The notes under the pieces were generated by a model that was not told the origin of the DNA, searched no databases, and worked only from the letters and a program-made list of their open reading frames with translations. From the NCBI RefSeq assembly GCF_900101605.1, contig NZ_FMUR01000015.1, forward strand, positions 1-64,000: a stretch of DNA of 64,000 bases, written 5' to 3'. The DNA comes from Butyrivibrio hungatei (GTDB lineage: Bacteria > Bacillota > Clostridia > Lachnospirales > Lachnospiraceae). Shown here in pieces: positions 31,325 through 40,096 of this stretch; position 1 is the stretch's first letter; each line of letters opens with the position of its first letter. The translations under genes and the position numbers were made by a program.

Positions 31325-32410
31325 GTGAGTGATTCTGTTACAAAAAAAATTGTACTTACAGGTGGAGGAAGCGCCGGACATGTAACTCCAAATATTGCGC
31401 TGATCCCTGCACTTAGAAAAGCCGGATATGATATCTATTATATTGGTTCATATAACGGAATAGAAAAGAAATTAATTGAGGACTATAACGTACCTTATTT
31501 CGGAATAGCAACAGGAAAACTGAGAAGATATTTCGATCCGAAAAACTTTACCGATCCCTTCAGAGTGTTAAAAGGATTTGCAGAAGCAAAGAAAATATTG
31601 AAAAAGATAAAGCCTGACATAGTTTTTTCTAAGGGAGGCTTTGTAAGTGTGCCGGTAGTAAGAGCTGCAGGCGCGCTTAAGATTCCATATATTGTACATG
31701 AATCTGATATGACACCGGGACTTGCAAATAAACTCAGTATCGCAGGTGCCAACAGAATCTGTTGTAATTTCCCTGAAACCATGAGACTTCTTCCTGCGGA
31801 GAAAGCAGTTCTTACAGGAACACCCATAAGAGAAGAACTCAGTATGGGAAATGCTGAAGAAGGAAGAAAAATCTGCGGCTTTGAAGATGACAAGCCTGTA
31901 CTTATGGTAATCGGCGGAAGTCTGGGAGCACAGTCCGTAAATGAGACTGTAAGATATGCTCTTCCAAGATTATTACCGAACTTCAATATTGTTCATATCT
32001 GCGGAAAAGAGAAGATGGACAATCTAAAGCTCACTCTTCCCGGATACAAGCAGTTTGAATACGTAAAAAATGAGCTTAAAGATATTTTTGCAATGGCGGA
32101 TATTGTTGTATCAAGAGCCGGTGCAAACTCAATCTGCGAGCTTCTTGCGCTCAAAAAGCCCAATATACTGATACCTCTTTCAACCAAATCAAGCAGAGGT
32201 GACCAGATGCTAAACGCAAGGTCATTTGAACAGCAGGGATTCTCAATTGTTATTGACAATGACGACCTTGATGAAGATATACTTGTTGAATCAATAGAAG
32301 ATCTTTACGAGAACCGTGAGAAATATATAGAAAATATGAGGAACAGTAATCTTCACAGTGCGACTGACACTATAGTCGGTCTTATAGACAATGAATTAAA
32401 AATTCAATAG
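31325..32410 (+). CDS. murG: UDP-GlcNAc--lipid I GlcNAc transferase MurG
   Basis: A 361-residue GT28 glycosyltransferase that converts lipid I to lipid II on the inner face of the membrane. It has GGGSAGHVTPNIAL near the N-terminus, SKGGFVSVPVV, HESDMTPGLANKL, the second G loop VIGGSLGAQSVN and SRAGANSICELLALKKP. I chose the GTG at 31325 after AGAAGGAATAATC. The in-frame ATG at 31271 overlaps an extended -10 sequence (TGGTATACT) and has no ribosome binding site, so it is probably promoter. Confidence 0.95.
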   Translation: MSDSVTKKIVLTGGGSAGHVTPNIALIPALRKAGYDIYYIGSYNGIEKKLIEDYNVPYFGIATGKLRRYFDPKNFTDPFRVLKGFAEAKKILKKIKPDIVFSKGGFVSVPVVRAAGALKIPYIVHESDMTPGLANKLSIAGANRICCNFPETMRLLPAEKAVLTGTPIREELSMGNAEEGRKICGFEDDKPVLMVIGGSLGAQSVNETVRYALPRLLPNFNIVHICGKEKMDNLKLTLPGYKQFEYVKNELKDIFAMADIVVSRAGANSICELLALKKPNILIPLSTKSSRGDQMLNARSFEQQGFSIVIDNDDLDEDILVESIEDLYENREKYIENMRNSNLHSATDTIVGLIDNELKIQ

Positions 32411-32509
32411 CTGAAATTTTTTATCAAATCTTAATAGGGACTTTATTTGTATTTACATCATAAGGGTTATCATTATATGGTAGAGTATTTTCGAGTTTGA
32501 GGTGCGAAA

Positions 32510-34429
32510 ATGATCGATGTTACATCTTATGTTAATGGATACAGTCCGGTAGGCGATATTATTGTCATGGCGGTAGTGGTCGTTCTGGCAATTCTTATTC
32601 GTGTAACTTATATCAGACAAAGTATTGAGTTTAAGATATATAAAGTGATACTGCTGTGTACATTTATCGCAGCAGTTTCCAACCTTTATTTTCGCCAGAG
32701 TATCGTTAAACTTGATGAAAGTCCGAGATTTATCATATATCTAACAAAATATATCACGCATTTTTCAGTTCTGCTTGCTCTTGCGCTATATCTCATTTAT
32801 ACAAAAAATCAAATGAAACTTTCAGACTCGATAGGAAGGATAATCGATTTTATTGCTGTCGGAGTCTTTACTTTTACTGCATCCGTCGATCTGCTCGGGA
32901 TGATATTCGGATTTGGATTCAACATCATCGATAATGAGAATATTCAACGGGGACAGTATATTGCTTCAAGTGGCTATATATTTTTTGCCGCACTTATATT
33001 GCTGCTACTTATAGTATACGGGAAGCATATGTACAGACCCATTGTTACGGCTCTTTATGCTACTATCATAATGTCTTTTGTTGTCACCTTGATTCAGGAG
33101 AGACACAATCAGAAATCATTTACTATTTCAGCTTTACTATTTCCTGCAATATCCATAATGTATCTTATGCACTCGAATCCATATAATCTGGATACGGGTT
33201 CTCTTCACGCGGATTCATTTATTGAGAACATAGAAAATGCAACAAAGAAAAAAGAAAAACTGCTTATCTATTTTCTGCATCTGGCAGTGAATGACAGGAA
33301 AAGTCGCAAGTATCCTAAAGAACTGACCGACAAGATAAGGGAAATGGCTACGTACACATATAAAGGTGCCAAACTGTTCCAGATTTCAGAGGGAAAGATG
33401 GTACTTTCTGTGCGAATGGCCTCAAATCCTGATTGCTTGCAGAAAATTGAAAAAGTCAGAACTACTTTAACAGAACAATATCTAATTTATAAATTGGAAT
33501 ACAAGATGGTAATTTTGCAGACTACGGATGAGATAGAAAATGCTGAAGACTACATCGGAATCATTGATTATGTGGAAAACAGAATGCTTTCAAATGAAAT
33601 ACATCAAGTCAATGAGGAGGATATCGGTAAATACAAGAGTCACAAATATATAGTTGAGCAGCTTGCGGACATAAACAGAAGAAAGGATCTAAGAGACCCC
33701 AGAGTTCTTGTATATTGCCAACCTGTATATAATATTGAAACAGGAAAATTCGATACTGCAGAGGCACTTATGAGACTAAGGCTTGAGAAGATCGGAATGG
33801 TATTTCCGGACAGGTTCATACCTATAGCTGAGAAACACAATTTTATCCACATGCTCAGCCTTATTATCTTTTCAAAAACCTGCAATGAGATAAGAAGATT
33901 ATTGGATGACGGATACGTCATCAAGAGAATATCAGTGAATTTCTCTATGACAGACATAAAGGAAAAAAATTTTTGTGAAAACATAACAAGAATAGTCAAA
34001 GATGCCCGAATTCCGTTTGAAAAGATAGCAATCGAGATTACTGAAAGTCAGAATGAAAAAGACTTTATGGAACTTAAAGAAAAACTCTTTGAGCTTAGAA
34101 AGAGCGGAATAACATTCTATCTCGATGATTTTGGAACAGGTTATTCCAACATGGAAAGAATAATGGAACTTCCCTTTGACATAATCAAATTTGACCGTTC
34201 ACTTGTTATCGCAAGCGGAACAGATAATAAGTCAAAGAAAATGGTAACTCACATGGCGCACATGTTTAATGATATGGAATATGATGTGTTGTATGAAGGT
34301 ATTGAGGATGAAACGGATCAGAACAGATGTAAAGAAATGTATGCAAGATATCTTCAGGGATATAAGTATTCCAAACCCATTCCAATCGAGCAACTTTCTG
34401 AATTTTTGGACAGGGAAAAAATTGAATGA
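32510..34429 (+). CDS. Membrane EAL-domain c-di-GMP phosphodiesterase
   Basis: A 639-residue protein. Seven hydrophobic segments (about 17-36, 43-59, 75-96, 110-138, 150-170, 177-196, 203-221) make a membrane sensor. Residues 235-365 look like a degenerate GGDEF-type domain without the signature, and 395-630 form an EAL domain with all expected catalytic positions: EAL at 418-420, ITES, LDDFGTGYSN, IKFDRS, EGIED and QGYKYSKP. It should hydrolyse c-di-GMP. With the GGDEF protein at 22.7 kb the window holds both a possible synthase and a degrading enzyme. Confidence 0.9.
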   Translation: MIDVTSYVNGYSPVGDIIVMAVVVVLAILIRVTYIRQSIEFKIYKVILLCTFIAAVSNLYFRQSIVKLDESPRFIIYLTKYITHFSVLLALALYLIYTKNQMKLSDSIGRIIDFIAVGVFTFTASVDLLGMIFGFGFNIIDNENIQRGQYIASSGYIFFAALILLLLIVYGKHMYRPIVTALYATIIMSFVVTLIQERHNQKSFTISALLFPAISIMYLMHSNPYNLDTGSLHADSFIENIENATKKKEKLLIYFLHLAVNDRKSRKYPKELTDKIREMATYTYKGAKLFQISEGKMVLSVRMASNPDCLQKIEKVRTTLTEQYLIYKLEYKMVILQTTDEIENAEDYIGIIDYVENRMLSNEIHQVNEEDIGKYKSHKYIVEQLADINRRKDLRDPRVLVYCQPVYNIETGKFDTAEALMRLRLEKIGMVFPDRFIPIAEKHNFIHMLSLIIFSKTCNEIRRLLDDGYVIKRISVNFSMTDIKEKNFCENITRIVKDARIPFEKIAIEITESQNEKDFMELKEKLFELRKSGITFYLDDFGTGYSNMERIMELPFDIIKFDRSLVIASGTDNKSKKMVTHMAHMFNDMEYDVLYEGIEDETDQNRCKEMYARYLQGYKYSKPIPIEQLSEFLDREKIE

Positions 34430-34506
34430 GTTTGTGAAAATTTATTTCATTATATCCATAATTACGTTATACTTAAAAGGTGCAAGTATAAATGGAGGCA
34501 TTCTGT

Positions 34507-35373
34507 ATGAATATTGTAAGCGAGAGAATAAAGAGTTGTTATAACGCGCTTCCTTCATCTGAAAAGAAAGTTGCGGATTATATTCTCGAGAGGAAGGATG
34601 ATCTTTTCCAGTATCCTATCAAAGATTTGGCGCGTTTGTCCGGCACCACACAGGCTGCATGGACACGTTTTGCACAGGCTATAGGCTATGACGGTCTCAA
34701 AGACCTTAAGAATGCTTACTACACGGAAGCAAATTCGTCGCTTACGGTAGCTGATAAAGGGCCTAAGATTTCATTTAAGGATGTCAATGAGTACACATCA
34801 CTGCAATCTATTGCAGATAACATTTGTGCAACAAGCGTACAGGCTGTACAGACTACGTACAGATTGTTTGACGCGGGCACTTTTAATGATGCCGTTGATA
34901 AGATAATAAACGCCAAGCAGATACAGATATTTGGCGTAGGTACGGCAGGACTAGCCGCATACGATCTTTATTGCAAGTTGCTCAGAATCCATTATAATGT
35001 TGTATTTAACCAGGATCAGCACCTTAGCCTGATGACCGTTTCACAGATAGGACCGGCGGATGTTGCTATATTTTTTAGTGACAATGCCAGAAATAAGCAG
35101 ATCATGCAGCTTTTCACAGCCGCTAAGGACGCGGGTGCGACAACTGTTGCGATAACAAAGCTTGGCAACAATGCACTCACAACCAGATGCGACTATGTTC
35201 TTTTTGCAACTTCACCTGAGATTGATAAAAAGAGTGGAATAACAAGCTCGAGATTTGCTCAGCTTTTCCTGGTCGATACGTTGTACACTGCGATAGCGAA
35301 TCGAGACTATGATAATATAGAGAAGTATCTTGCATTGTCATACGAGATATTTTCAGAACCACAATGGGAGTGA
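34507..35373 (+). CDS. MurR/RpiR family transcriptional regulator
   Basis: A 288-residue regulator with an N-terminal HTH_6 domain (residues 1-75: SSEKKVADYIL ... IKDLARLSGTTQAAWTRFAQAIGYDGLKDLK) and a C-terminal SIS sugar-phosphate-binding domain (about 120-260; QIFGVGTAG, FFSDNARNKQIMQLFTAAKDAGATTVAITK). Such proteins sense phosphosugars. I chose the ATG at 34507, eight bases after GGAGG; an upstream ATG overlaps that site. luxS begins 12 bases after its stop and mtnN follows, so the three appear to be one operon. Confidence 0.92.
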   Translation: MNIVSERIKSCYNALPSSEKKVADYILERKDDLFQYPIKDLARLSGTTQAAWTRFAQAIGYDGLKDLKNAYYTEANSSLTVADKGPKISFKDVNEYTSLQSIADNICATSVQAVQTTYRLFDAGTFNDAVDKIINAKQIQIFGVGTAGLAAYDLYCKLLRIHYNVVFNQDQHLSLMTVSQIGPADVAIFFSDNARNKQIMQLFTAAKDAGATTVAITKLGNNALTTRCDYVLFATSPEIDKKSGITSSRFAQLFLVDTLYTAIANRDYDNIEKYLALSYEIFSEPQWE

Positions 35374-35384
35374 GGAGAAAAATA

Positions 35385-35864
35385 ATGGAGAAAATAGCTA
35401 GTTTTACAGTCAATCACCTTGATCTTGAACCGGGAATCTATGTTTCAAGAAAAGACAAGGTTGGACAGGAGACATTAACAACATTCGATCTTAGAATGAC
35501 AGCACCTAATAAAGAGCCTGTTATGAATACAGCAGAGATTCATACAATGGAGCATTTGGGAGCAACATTTTTAAGAAACGATCCTGAGTACAAAGATAAG
35601 ACAATATACTTTGGACCTATGGGATGCAGAACAGGTTTTTATCTTATTCTTGCAGGAGATTTGGAGTCAAAAGAAATCGTTCCGATCATTACAAAAATGT
35701 ATGAGTTTATCCGCGACTTCAAGGGAGAAGTTCCCGGAGCAAGCCCCAGAGACTGCGGAAATTATCTTGATATGAACCTTGGAATGGCAAACTTCCTTGC
35801 AAAGAGATATCTTGATAACACGCTTTATAACATCACGGATAAGCACCTTGTTTATCCCGAATAA
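35385..35864 (+). CDS. luxS: S-ribosylhomocysteine lyase (AI-2 synthase)
   Basis: A 159-residue metalloenzyme that splits S-ribosylhomocysteine into homocysteine and the AI-2 precursor DPD. The metal site is HTMEHLGAT (H-x-x-E-H) with the later Cys in GPMGCRTGFY; SFTVNHLDLEPGIY is the N-terminal signature. I use the ATG at 35385, ten bases after GGAG; the site overlaps the rpiR stop. mtnN, which supplies its substrate, follows 26 bases later. Confidence 0.97.
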   Translation: MEKIASFTVNHLDLEPGIYVSRKDKVGQETLTTFDLRMTAPNKEPVMNTAEIHTMEHLGATFLRNDPEYKDKTIYFGPMGCRTGFYLILAGDLESKEIVPIITKMYEFIRDFKGEVPGASPRDCGNYLDMNLGMANFLAKRYLDNTLYNITDKHLVYPE

Positions 35865-35890
35865 TTAAGACAGAAAGAGAAGAAATATAT

Positions 35891-36586
35891 ATGAAAATTG
35901 GAATTATAGGTGCCATGGAGGTTGAAGTTGCAACCTTAAAGAGCAACATGACAGTAAAGAATACTGTAAAAAAAGCTTCTATGGAGTTTTATGAAGGAAC
36001 AATAGGAAATACCGAAGTTGTTGTAGTAAGAAGCGGAATCGGTAAAGTAAACGCAGGAATCTGTGTTCAGATCCTTATCGATCTGTTTGGTGTAACACAC
36101 GTGATCAACACAGGAATCGCAGGATCTCTTAATGCAGATATAAATATCGGAGACATAGTTCTTTCAACAGATGCATGCTATCACGACGTTGACATCACAG
36201 TATTCGGATACAAAAAGGGCGAGATTCCTCAGATCGGAGCAGCAGAGTTTAAGGCAGATGATGAGCTGAGAGCAAAGGCAAAGGCTTCAATCAAGAAGGC
36301 GGCTCCCGATATCGGAGTTTTTGAAGGAAGAGTTTGTAGCGGCGATCAGTTTATCAGTAGCGCCGAAGTTAAGGACGCCATAATCAAAGAGCACGGCGGA
36401 CTTTGCACAGAGATGGAAGGTGCAGCCATCGCTCAGGCAAGCTATCTTAACAACACTCCTTTCCTTATCATCAGAGCAATCTCAGATAAGGCAGACGGCG
36501 GTGCGGAAGTTGACTATCCCACATTTGAAGCAAAGGCAGCAAAAGACTGCGCAGCTATCGTAATGGAGATAATCGCAGAGCTCTAA
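35891..36586 (+). CDS. mtnN: 5'-methylthioadenosine/S-adenosylhomocysteine nucleosidase
   Basis: A 231-residue nucleosidase that removes adenine from S-adenosylhomocysteine and methylthioadenosine. It begins MKIGIIGAMEVEVATLK and has the catalytic block CTEMEGAAIAQASYLNN and RAISDKADGG (catalytic Asp). Together with LuxS it forms the two-step route from SAH to homocysteine plus AI-2 precursor. It ends the rpiR-luxS-mtnN unit, closed by a strong terminator. Confidence 0.97.
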   Translation: MKIGIIGAMEVEVATLKSNMTVKNTVKKASMEFYEGTIGNTEVVVVRSGIGKVNAGICVQILIDLFGVTHVINTGIAGSLNADINIGDIVLSTDACYHDVDITVFGYKKGEIPQIGAAEFKADDELRAKAKASIKKAAPDIGVFEGRVCSGDQFISSAEVKDAIIKEHGGLCTEMEGAAIAQASYLNNTPFLIIRAISDKADGGAEVDYPTFEAKAAKDCAAIVMEIIAEL

Positions 36587-36636
36587 GAAATTGCAGATTT
36601 AATCAGTTTTTTTGACAGCTTATAGATTAGAACATA

Positions 36637-36687
36637 AAATGACTTGGATTTATGAGAAAATCACTCATGATCCAAGTCATTTTTTTC
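36637..36687 (+). terminator. Terminator of the rpiR-luxS-mtnN unit
   Basis: A 12-13-bp stem with arms AAATGACTTGGAT and ATCCAAGTCATTT, an inner ATGAG/CTCAT pairing and seven T. Confidence 0.92.
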
Positions 36688-36697
36688 TGTAATCGTC

Positions 36698-36726
36698 TTG
36701 ATTAGAAAAAACATCTTTGATAAACT
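36698..36726 (+). promoter_or_regulatory. pgi promoter
   Basis: TTGATT (36698..36703), 17 bases, TAAACT (36721..36726), about 50 bases before pgi. Confidence 0.55.
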
Positions 36727-36777
36727 TTAGACGAATGGCGAAACCCAATTTCACGCGCCAAACAGGAGGATTTTATA

Positions 36778-38358
36778 ATGGTTAGTTGGAACAATCTTGA
36801 TACAATTAAATCCTATAACGATCTTGAAGGTATCAAACACGTAAATTTAGTTGAAGCTATGTCAGGGGAAAGCGGAGCTAAGAGAGTAAAAGAGTATTCA
36901 GTGCCTATGGCAGCCGGCCTTGCATACAACTACGCAGCCAAGGAAGTTGATGATGATATTATCAATGCTCTTGATGCGCTTGCAAAAGAGACACAGCTTA
37001 TCGAGAAGTTTGAGGCGCTTTATAACGGTGAAGTTATTAACACCGGGGAAAAGAGAATGGTTCTCCACCAGCTTACAAGGGGACAGCTTGGAAACAAGGT
37101 AGAAGCTGACGGAGTTGATAAAAGAGAATTCTATGTAAAAGAACAGAAGAGAATCGCAGATTTTGCAAATAAAGTTCACTCAGGTGAGATTGCAAACGCA
37201 AAGGGAGAGAAGTTCACAACTGTTGTACAGATCGGTATCGGCGGAAGTGATCTTGGTCCTCGCGCTATGTATCTTGCACTTGAGAACTGGGCACACAGAA
37301 CAGGCAATTTCAAGATGGAAGCAAAATTCATCAGCAACGTAGATCCTGATGATGCATCTGCTGTACTTAACAGCATTGATGTTGCTCATTCAATATTTAT
37401 CCTGGTTTCAAAGTCAGGAACAACACTTGAGACACTTACAAACGAATCATTCGTTACAGATGCGCTTAAGAAGGCAGGACTTGATCAGTCTAAGCATATG
37501 ATCGCAGTTACATCAGAGACATCTCCTCTTGCAAAGAGCGAGAACTACCTTGAAGCATTCTTCATGGATGACTTCATCGGCGGACGTTACTCTTCAACAT
37601 CAGGCGTTGGCGGAGCAGTGCTCTCACTTGCTTTCGGACCTGACGTGTTTGCGCAGTTCCTTGACGGTGCTGCAGAAGAGGACAAGCTTTCTGCAAATGC
37701 AGATCTTAAGAAAAACCCTGCTATGCTCGATGCACTTATCGGAGTTTATGAGCGCAACGTACTTGGTTACTCAAGCACAGCGGTTCTTCCTTACTCACAG
37801 GGACTTAGCCGTTTCCCCGCTCACCTTCAGCAGCTTGACATGGAGTCAAACGGAAAGAGCGTAAACCGTTTCGGTGAGCCTATTAACTATGTAACAGGCC
37901 CTATCATCTTCGGTGAGCCCGGAACAAACGGACAGCACTCATTCTACCAGCTCCTTCACCAGGGAACAGACATCATTCCTCTTCAGTTCATCGGCTTTAA
38001 GAACAGCCAGCTTCAGAATGATGTTGATATTCAGGGAAGCACAAGCCAGCAGAAGCTCTGCGCTAACGTAGCAGCTCAGATCGTTGCATTTGCATGTGGT
38101 AAAACAGATGATAACCTCAACAAGAACTTCAAGGGCGGACGTCCTTCAAGTATCATCGTAGGTGATGAGCTTAATCCCAAGTCTCTCGGTGCGCTTCTTG
38201 CTCATTTTGAGAACAAAGTTATGTTCCAGGGATTTGTATGGAACATCAACAGCTTCGATCAGGAAGGTGTTCAGCTTGGTAAGGTACTTGCAAAGAGAGT
38301 TCTTGCACACGAGACAGAAGGCGCTCTTACTGAGTATGCAAAGCTTTTGAACATTTGA
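36778..38358 (+). CDS. pgi: Glucose-6-phosphate isomerase
   Basis: A 526-residue isomerase interconverting glucose-6-phosphate and fructose-6-phosphate in glycolysis. It shows VVQIGIGGSDLGPRAMYLAL, LVSKSGTTLETLTNE (phosphate binding), GGRYSSTSGVGG, the PGI signature around GEPGTNGQHSFYQLLHQG with catalytic residues, and a C-terminal ENKVMFQGFVWNINSFDQEGVQLGK (catalytic Lys). It is longer than the 450-residue Bacillus type and fits the long form seen in other clostridia. GGAGG lies eight bases before ATG. Its codon use is more GC-rich and uniform than its neighbours, as expected for a highly expressed gene. Confidence 0.97.
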   Translation: MVSWNNLDTIKSYNDLEGIKHVNLVEAMSGESGAKRVKEYSVPMAAGLAYNYAAKEVDDDIINALDALAKETQLIEKFEALYNGEVINTGEKRMVLHQLTRGQLGNKVEADGVDKREFYVKEQKRIADFANKVHSGEIANAKGEKFTTVVQIGIGGSDLGPRAMYLALENWAHRTGNFKMEAKFISNVDPDDASAVLNSIDVAHSIFILVSKSGTTLETLTNESFVTDALKKAGLDQSKHMIAVTSETSPLAKSENYLEAFFMDDFIGGRYSSTSGVGGAVLSLAFGPDVFAQFLDGAAEEDKLSANADLKKNPAMLDALIGVYERNVLGYSSTAVLPYSQGLSRFPAHLQQLDMESNGKSVNRFGEPINYVTGPIIFGEPGTNGQHSFYQLLHQGTDIIPLQFIGFKNSQLQNDVDIQGSTSQQKLCANVAAQIVAFACGKTDDNLNKNFKGGRPSSIIVGDELNPKSLGALLAHFENKVMFQGFVWNINSFDQEGVQLGKVLAKRVLAHETEGALTEYAKLLNI

Positions 38359-38361
38359 TCA

Positions 38362-38390
38362 TTGACATGACGAATTAATCTGCTTACAAT
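38362..38390 (+). promoter_or_regulatory. Promoter of the riboflavin operon
   Basis: TTGACA (38362..38367), 17 bases, TACAAT (38385..38390), starting four bases after the pgi stop codon and about 20 bases before the FMN aptamer. Confidence 0.8.
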
Positions 38391-38408
38391 AGCAGTAACT
38401 TAATAAAA

Positions 38409-38512
38409 ACTTCAGGGCAGGGTGAAAGTCCCTACCGGTGGTATAGCCCACGAGCCGCAAGGCAGAATCGGTGTGATTCCGATGCCGACAGTATAGTCTG
38501 GATGGAAGAAGT
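38409..38512 (+). ncRNA. FMN riboswitch (RFN element)
   Basis: The aptamer core is clear: AGGGCAGGGTGAAAGTCCCT, then ACCGGTGGTATAGCCCACGAGC, GATTCCGATGCCGACAGTATAG and TCTGGATGGAAGAAG. The closing stem P1 pairs ACTTC (38409..38413) with GAAGT (38508..38512). It controls ribD-ribE-ribBA-ribH by sensing FMN. The P1 5' strand TTCAGGG is complementary to CCCTGAA in the downstream terminator, which suggests an antiterminator alternative. Confidence 0.95.
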
Positions 38513-38643
38513 ATGCAGAGCACTTAGTGATAAGTGAGATAAGAAATCTTTGATTTCTGTCATCGAACTTAGTTCCGGCGAGGCATTTATGCCGAGAGCA
38601 GAACATCATTAAGTAAAGCTCAGTTGAATAAAAAGCTTATAAG

Positions 38644-38679
38644 CACCCTGAACAATTTATATGTTCAGGGTGTTTTTTT
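38644..38679 (+). terminator. Riboswitch-linked terminator 1
   Basis: An 11-bp stem, CACCCTGAACA (38644..38654) with TGTTCAGGGTG (38662..38672), then seven T. It lies about 130 bases after the aptamer and is the likely off-state of the riboswitch. Confidence 0.88.
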
Positions 38680-38789
38680 GAGCAGAGCACTTAGCGAGGT
38701 ATTGACGAGCTTAGTGCGAGCCATGGGGATGTACTTAATGAGCTTTTTTCGAATTTAGTACATATCCCATACAGCAGTAGTTTATTTTA

Positions 38790-38823
38790 AGCCCTGAACA
38801 TTTTTGTTCAGGGCTCATTTTTT
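38790..38823 (+). terminator. Riboswitch-linked terminator 2
   Basis: AGCCCTGAACA (38790..38800) and TGTTCAGGGCT (38804..38814), then CA and seven T. The stem core is the same as in terminator 1, so the leader has two tandem terminators of common origin. Confidence 0.85.
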
Positions 38824-38940
38824 TGATAGGAAATTCCTATCAAAAAAACGCTCCGCTATGGATGCGACCGATGCGCAGAAGTATTATGCAAGCTAAAGCT
38901 TGCGCGCATCGGCGCGCAAAGAGTTGCTTTGCAACTCTTT
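38818..38940. repeat. Three stacked inverted repeats in the rib leader
   Basis: Three hairpins follow terminator 2: a 31-base A/T-ended palindrome centred on 38833 (GATAGG/CCTATC inner arms); a compound stem CCGATGCGC (38869..38877) with GCGCATCGG (38905..38913) enclosing GCAAGCT/AGCTTGC; and AAGAGTTGC (38920..38928) with GCAACTCTT (38932..38940). The density suggests a REP- or MITE-like insertion, or an elaborate leader fold. Confidence 0.7.
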
Positions 38941-38992
38941 GTTCCAGAGCACTTAGAAGTTTTAGTACATATACCACAACAGAGGTCAACAA

Positions 38993-40096
38993 ATGAATGA
39001 TGAATTATACATGAAAAGAGCCATTGAACTTGCCTTAAAAGGCACAGGCTTTGTCAATCCAAATCCGCTTGTAGGAGCTGTAATAGTAAAAGACGGCGTA
39101 ATTATAGGTGAAGGATATCATGAAAAATTCGGAGAACTTCACGCAGAGAGAAATGCTCTTAAAAACTGCAGTGATTCTCCCGAAGGTGCAACCATATATG
39201 TGACACTTGAGCCGTGTTGTCATCACGGAAAGACACCACCTTGTACCGAGGCAATCATAGAAAACGGCATAAAGAGAGTTGTCGTGGGCGCACTTGATGT
39301 AAATCCACTTGTTGCGGGAAAAGGTGTACAGATACTTCGTAATCACGGAATAGAGGTTGTGACGGGAGTTCTTGCAGACGAGTGTACAGCATTAAACAAA
39401 GTCTTTAATAAATATATTTTGAAAAAGCGCCCTTACGTAGTCATGAAATATGCGATGACAGCAGATGGCAAGATTGCGACAGACACAGGCAAATCAAAGT
39501 GGATAACCTGTGAAGAATCAAGAAAAGAAGTTCATGTTCTCAGAAACAGACTAATGGGAATAATGGTCGGAGTATCTACCGTTATTGCCGACGATCCGAT
39601 GCTAAACTGCCGTCTTGATACGCCGCACAGAAATCCCGTCAGGATAATCTGCGATACAAACCTGCGGACACCTCTTGATTCAAAAGTTGTTCAGACAGCA
39701 GATATTGCTAAGACCATAATAGCTACCGCTTCAGAGGATAAAGAGAAGTTTTCCGAATATGAGAAAAAGGGCTGCAAGATAGTAAATGTCCCGATGAATT
39801 CTGAGGGAATAGATTTAAACATCCTGATGAAAAAACTTGGAGAACTTGGGATTGACGGAATACTCCTTGAAGGCGGTGGAACTCTTAATAACAGTGCGCT
39901 AAGAGCACACATTGTTGATGAAGTGCACACATTTATGGCACCTAAGATATTTGGCGGAATGGGAAAGAGTCCTGTAACAGGCATTTTTATAGATGAACCG
40001 GATGAGGCAATAGAACTTAATGTCACAGAGATTTCTCGAGTCGGAGAAGATCTGCTTATAGAAAGCGAGGTTAAGTATAAATGTTTACCGGAATAA
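38993..40096 (+). CDS. ribD: Bifunctional riboflavin deaminase/reductase RibD
   Basis: A 367-residue enzyme for the second and third steps from GTP to riboflavin. The N-terminal deaminase (1-145) has the zinc site HAERNAL and PCCHHGKTPPCTEAI; the C-terminal reductase (150-360) has KYAMTADGKIATDTGKSKWIT and LLEGGGTLNNSAL. It is the first gene after the riboswitch leader, with an AGAGG site. Its end overlaps ribE by 16 bases. Confidence 0.97.
   Translation: MNDELYMKRAIELALKGTGFVNPNPLVGAVIVKDGVIIGEGYHEKFGELHAERNALKNCSDSPEGATIYVTLEPCCHHGKTPPCTEAIIENGIKRVVVGALDVNPLVAGKGVQILRNHGIEVVTGVLADECTALNKVFNKYILKKRPYVVMKYAMTADGKIATDTGKSKWITCEESRKEVHVLRNRLMGIMVGVSTVIADDPMLNCRLDTPHRNPVRIICDTNLRTPLDSKVVQTADIAKTIIATASEDKEKFSEYEKKGCKIVNVPMNSEGIDLNILMKKLGELGIDGILLEGGGTLNNSALRAHIVDEVHTFMAPKIFGGMGKSPVTGIFIDEPDEAIELNVTEISRVGEDLLIESEVKYKCLPE

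Larger units (their letters stand above)
38516..38956 (+). repeat. Direct repeats CAGAGCACTTAG in the rib leader
   Basis: The 12-base CAGAGCACTTAG occurs at 38516..38527, 38683..38694 and 38945..38956. A second shared stretch, TTTAGTACATAT, lies near 38754 and 38961. With the duplicated terminator this indicates that part of the leader has been copied. Confidence 0.75.
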
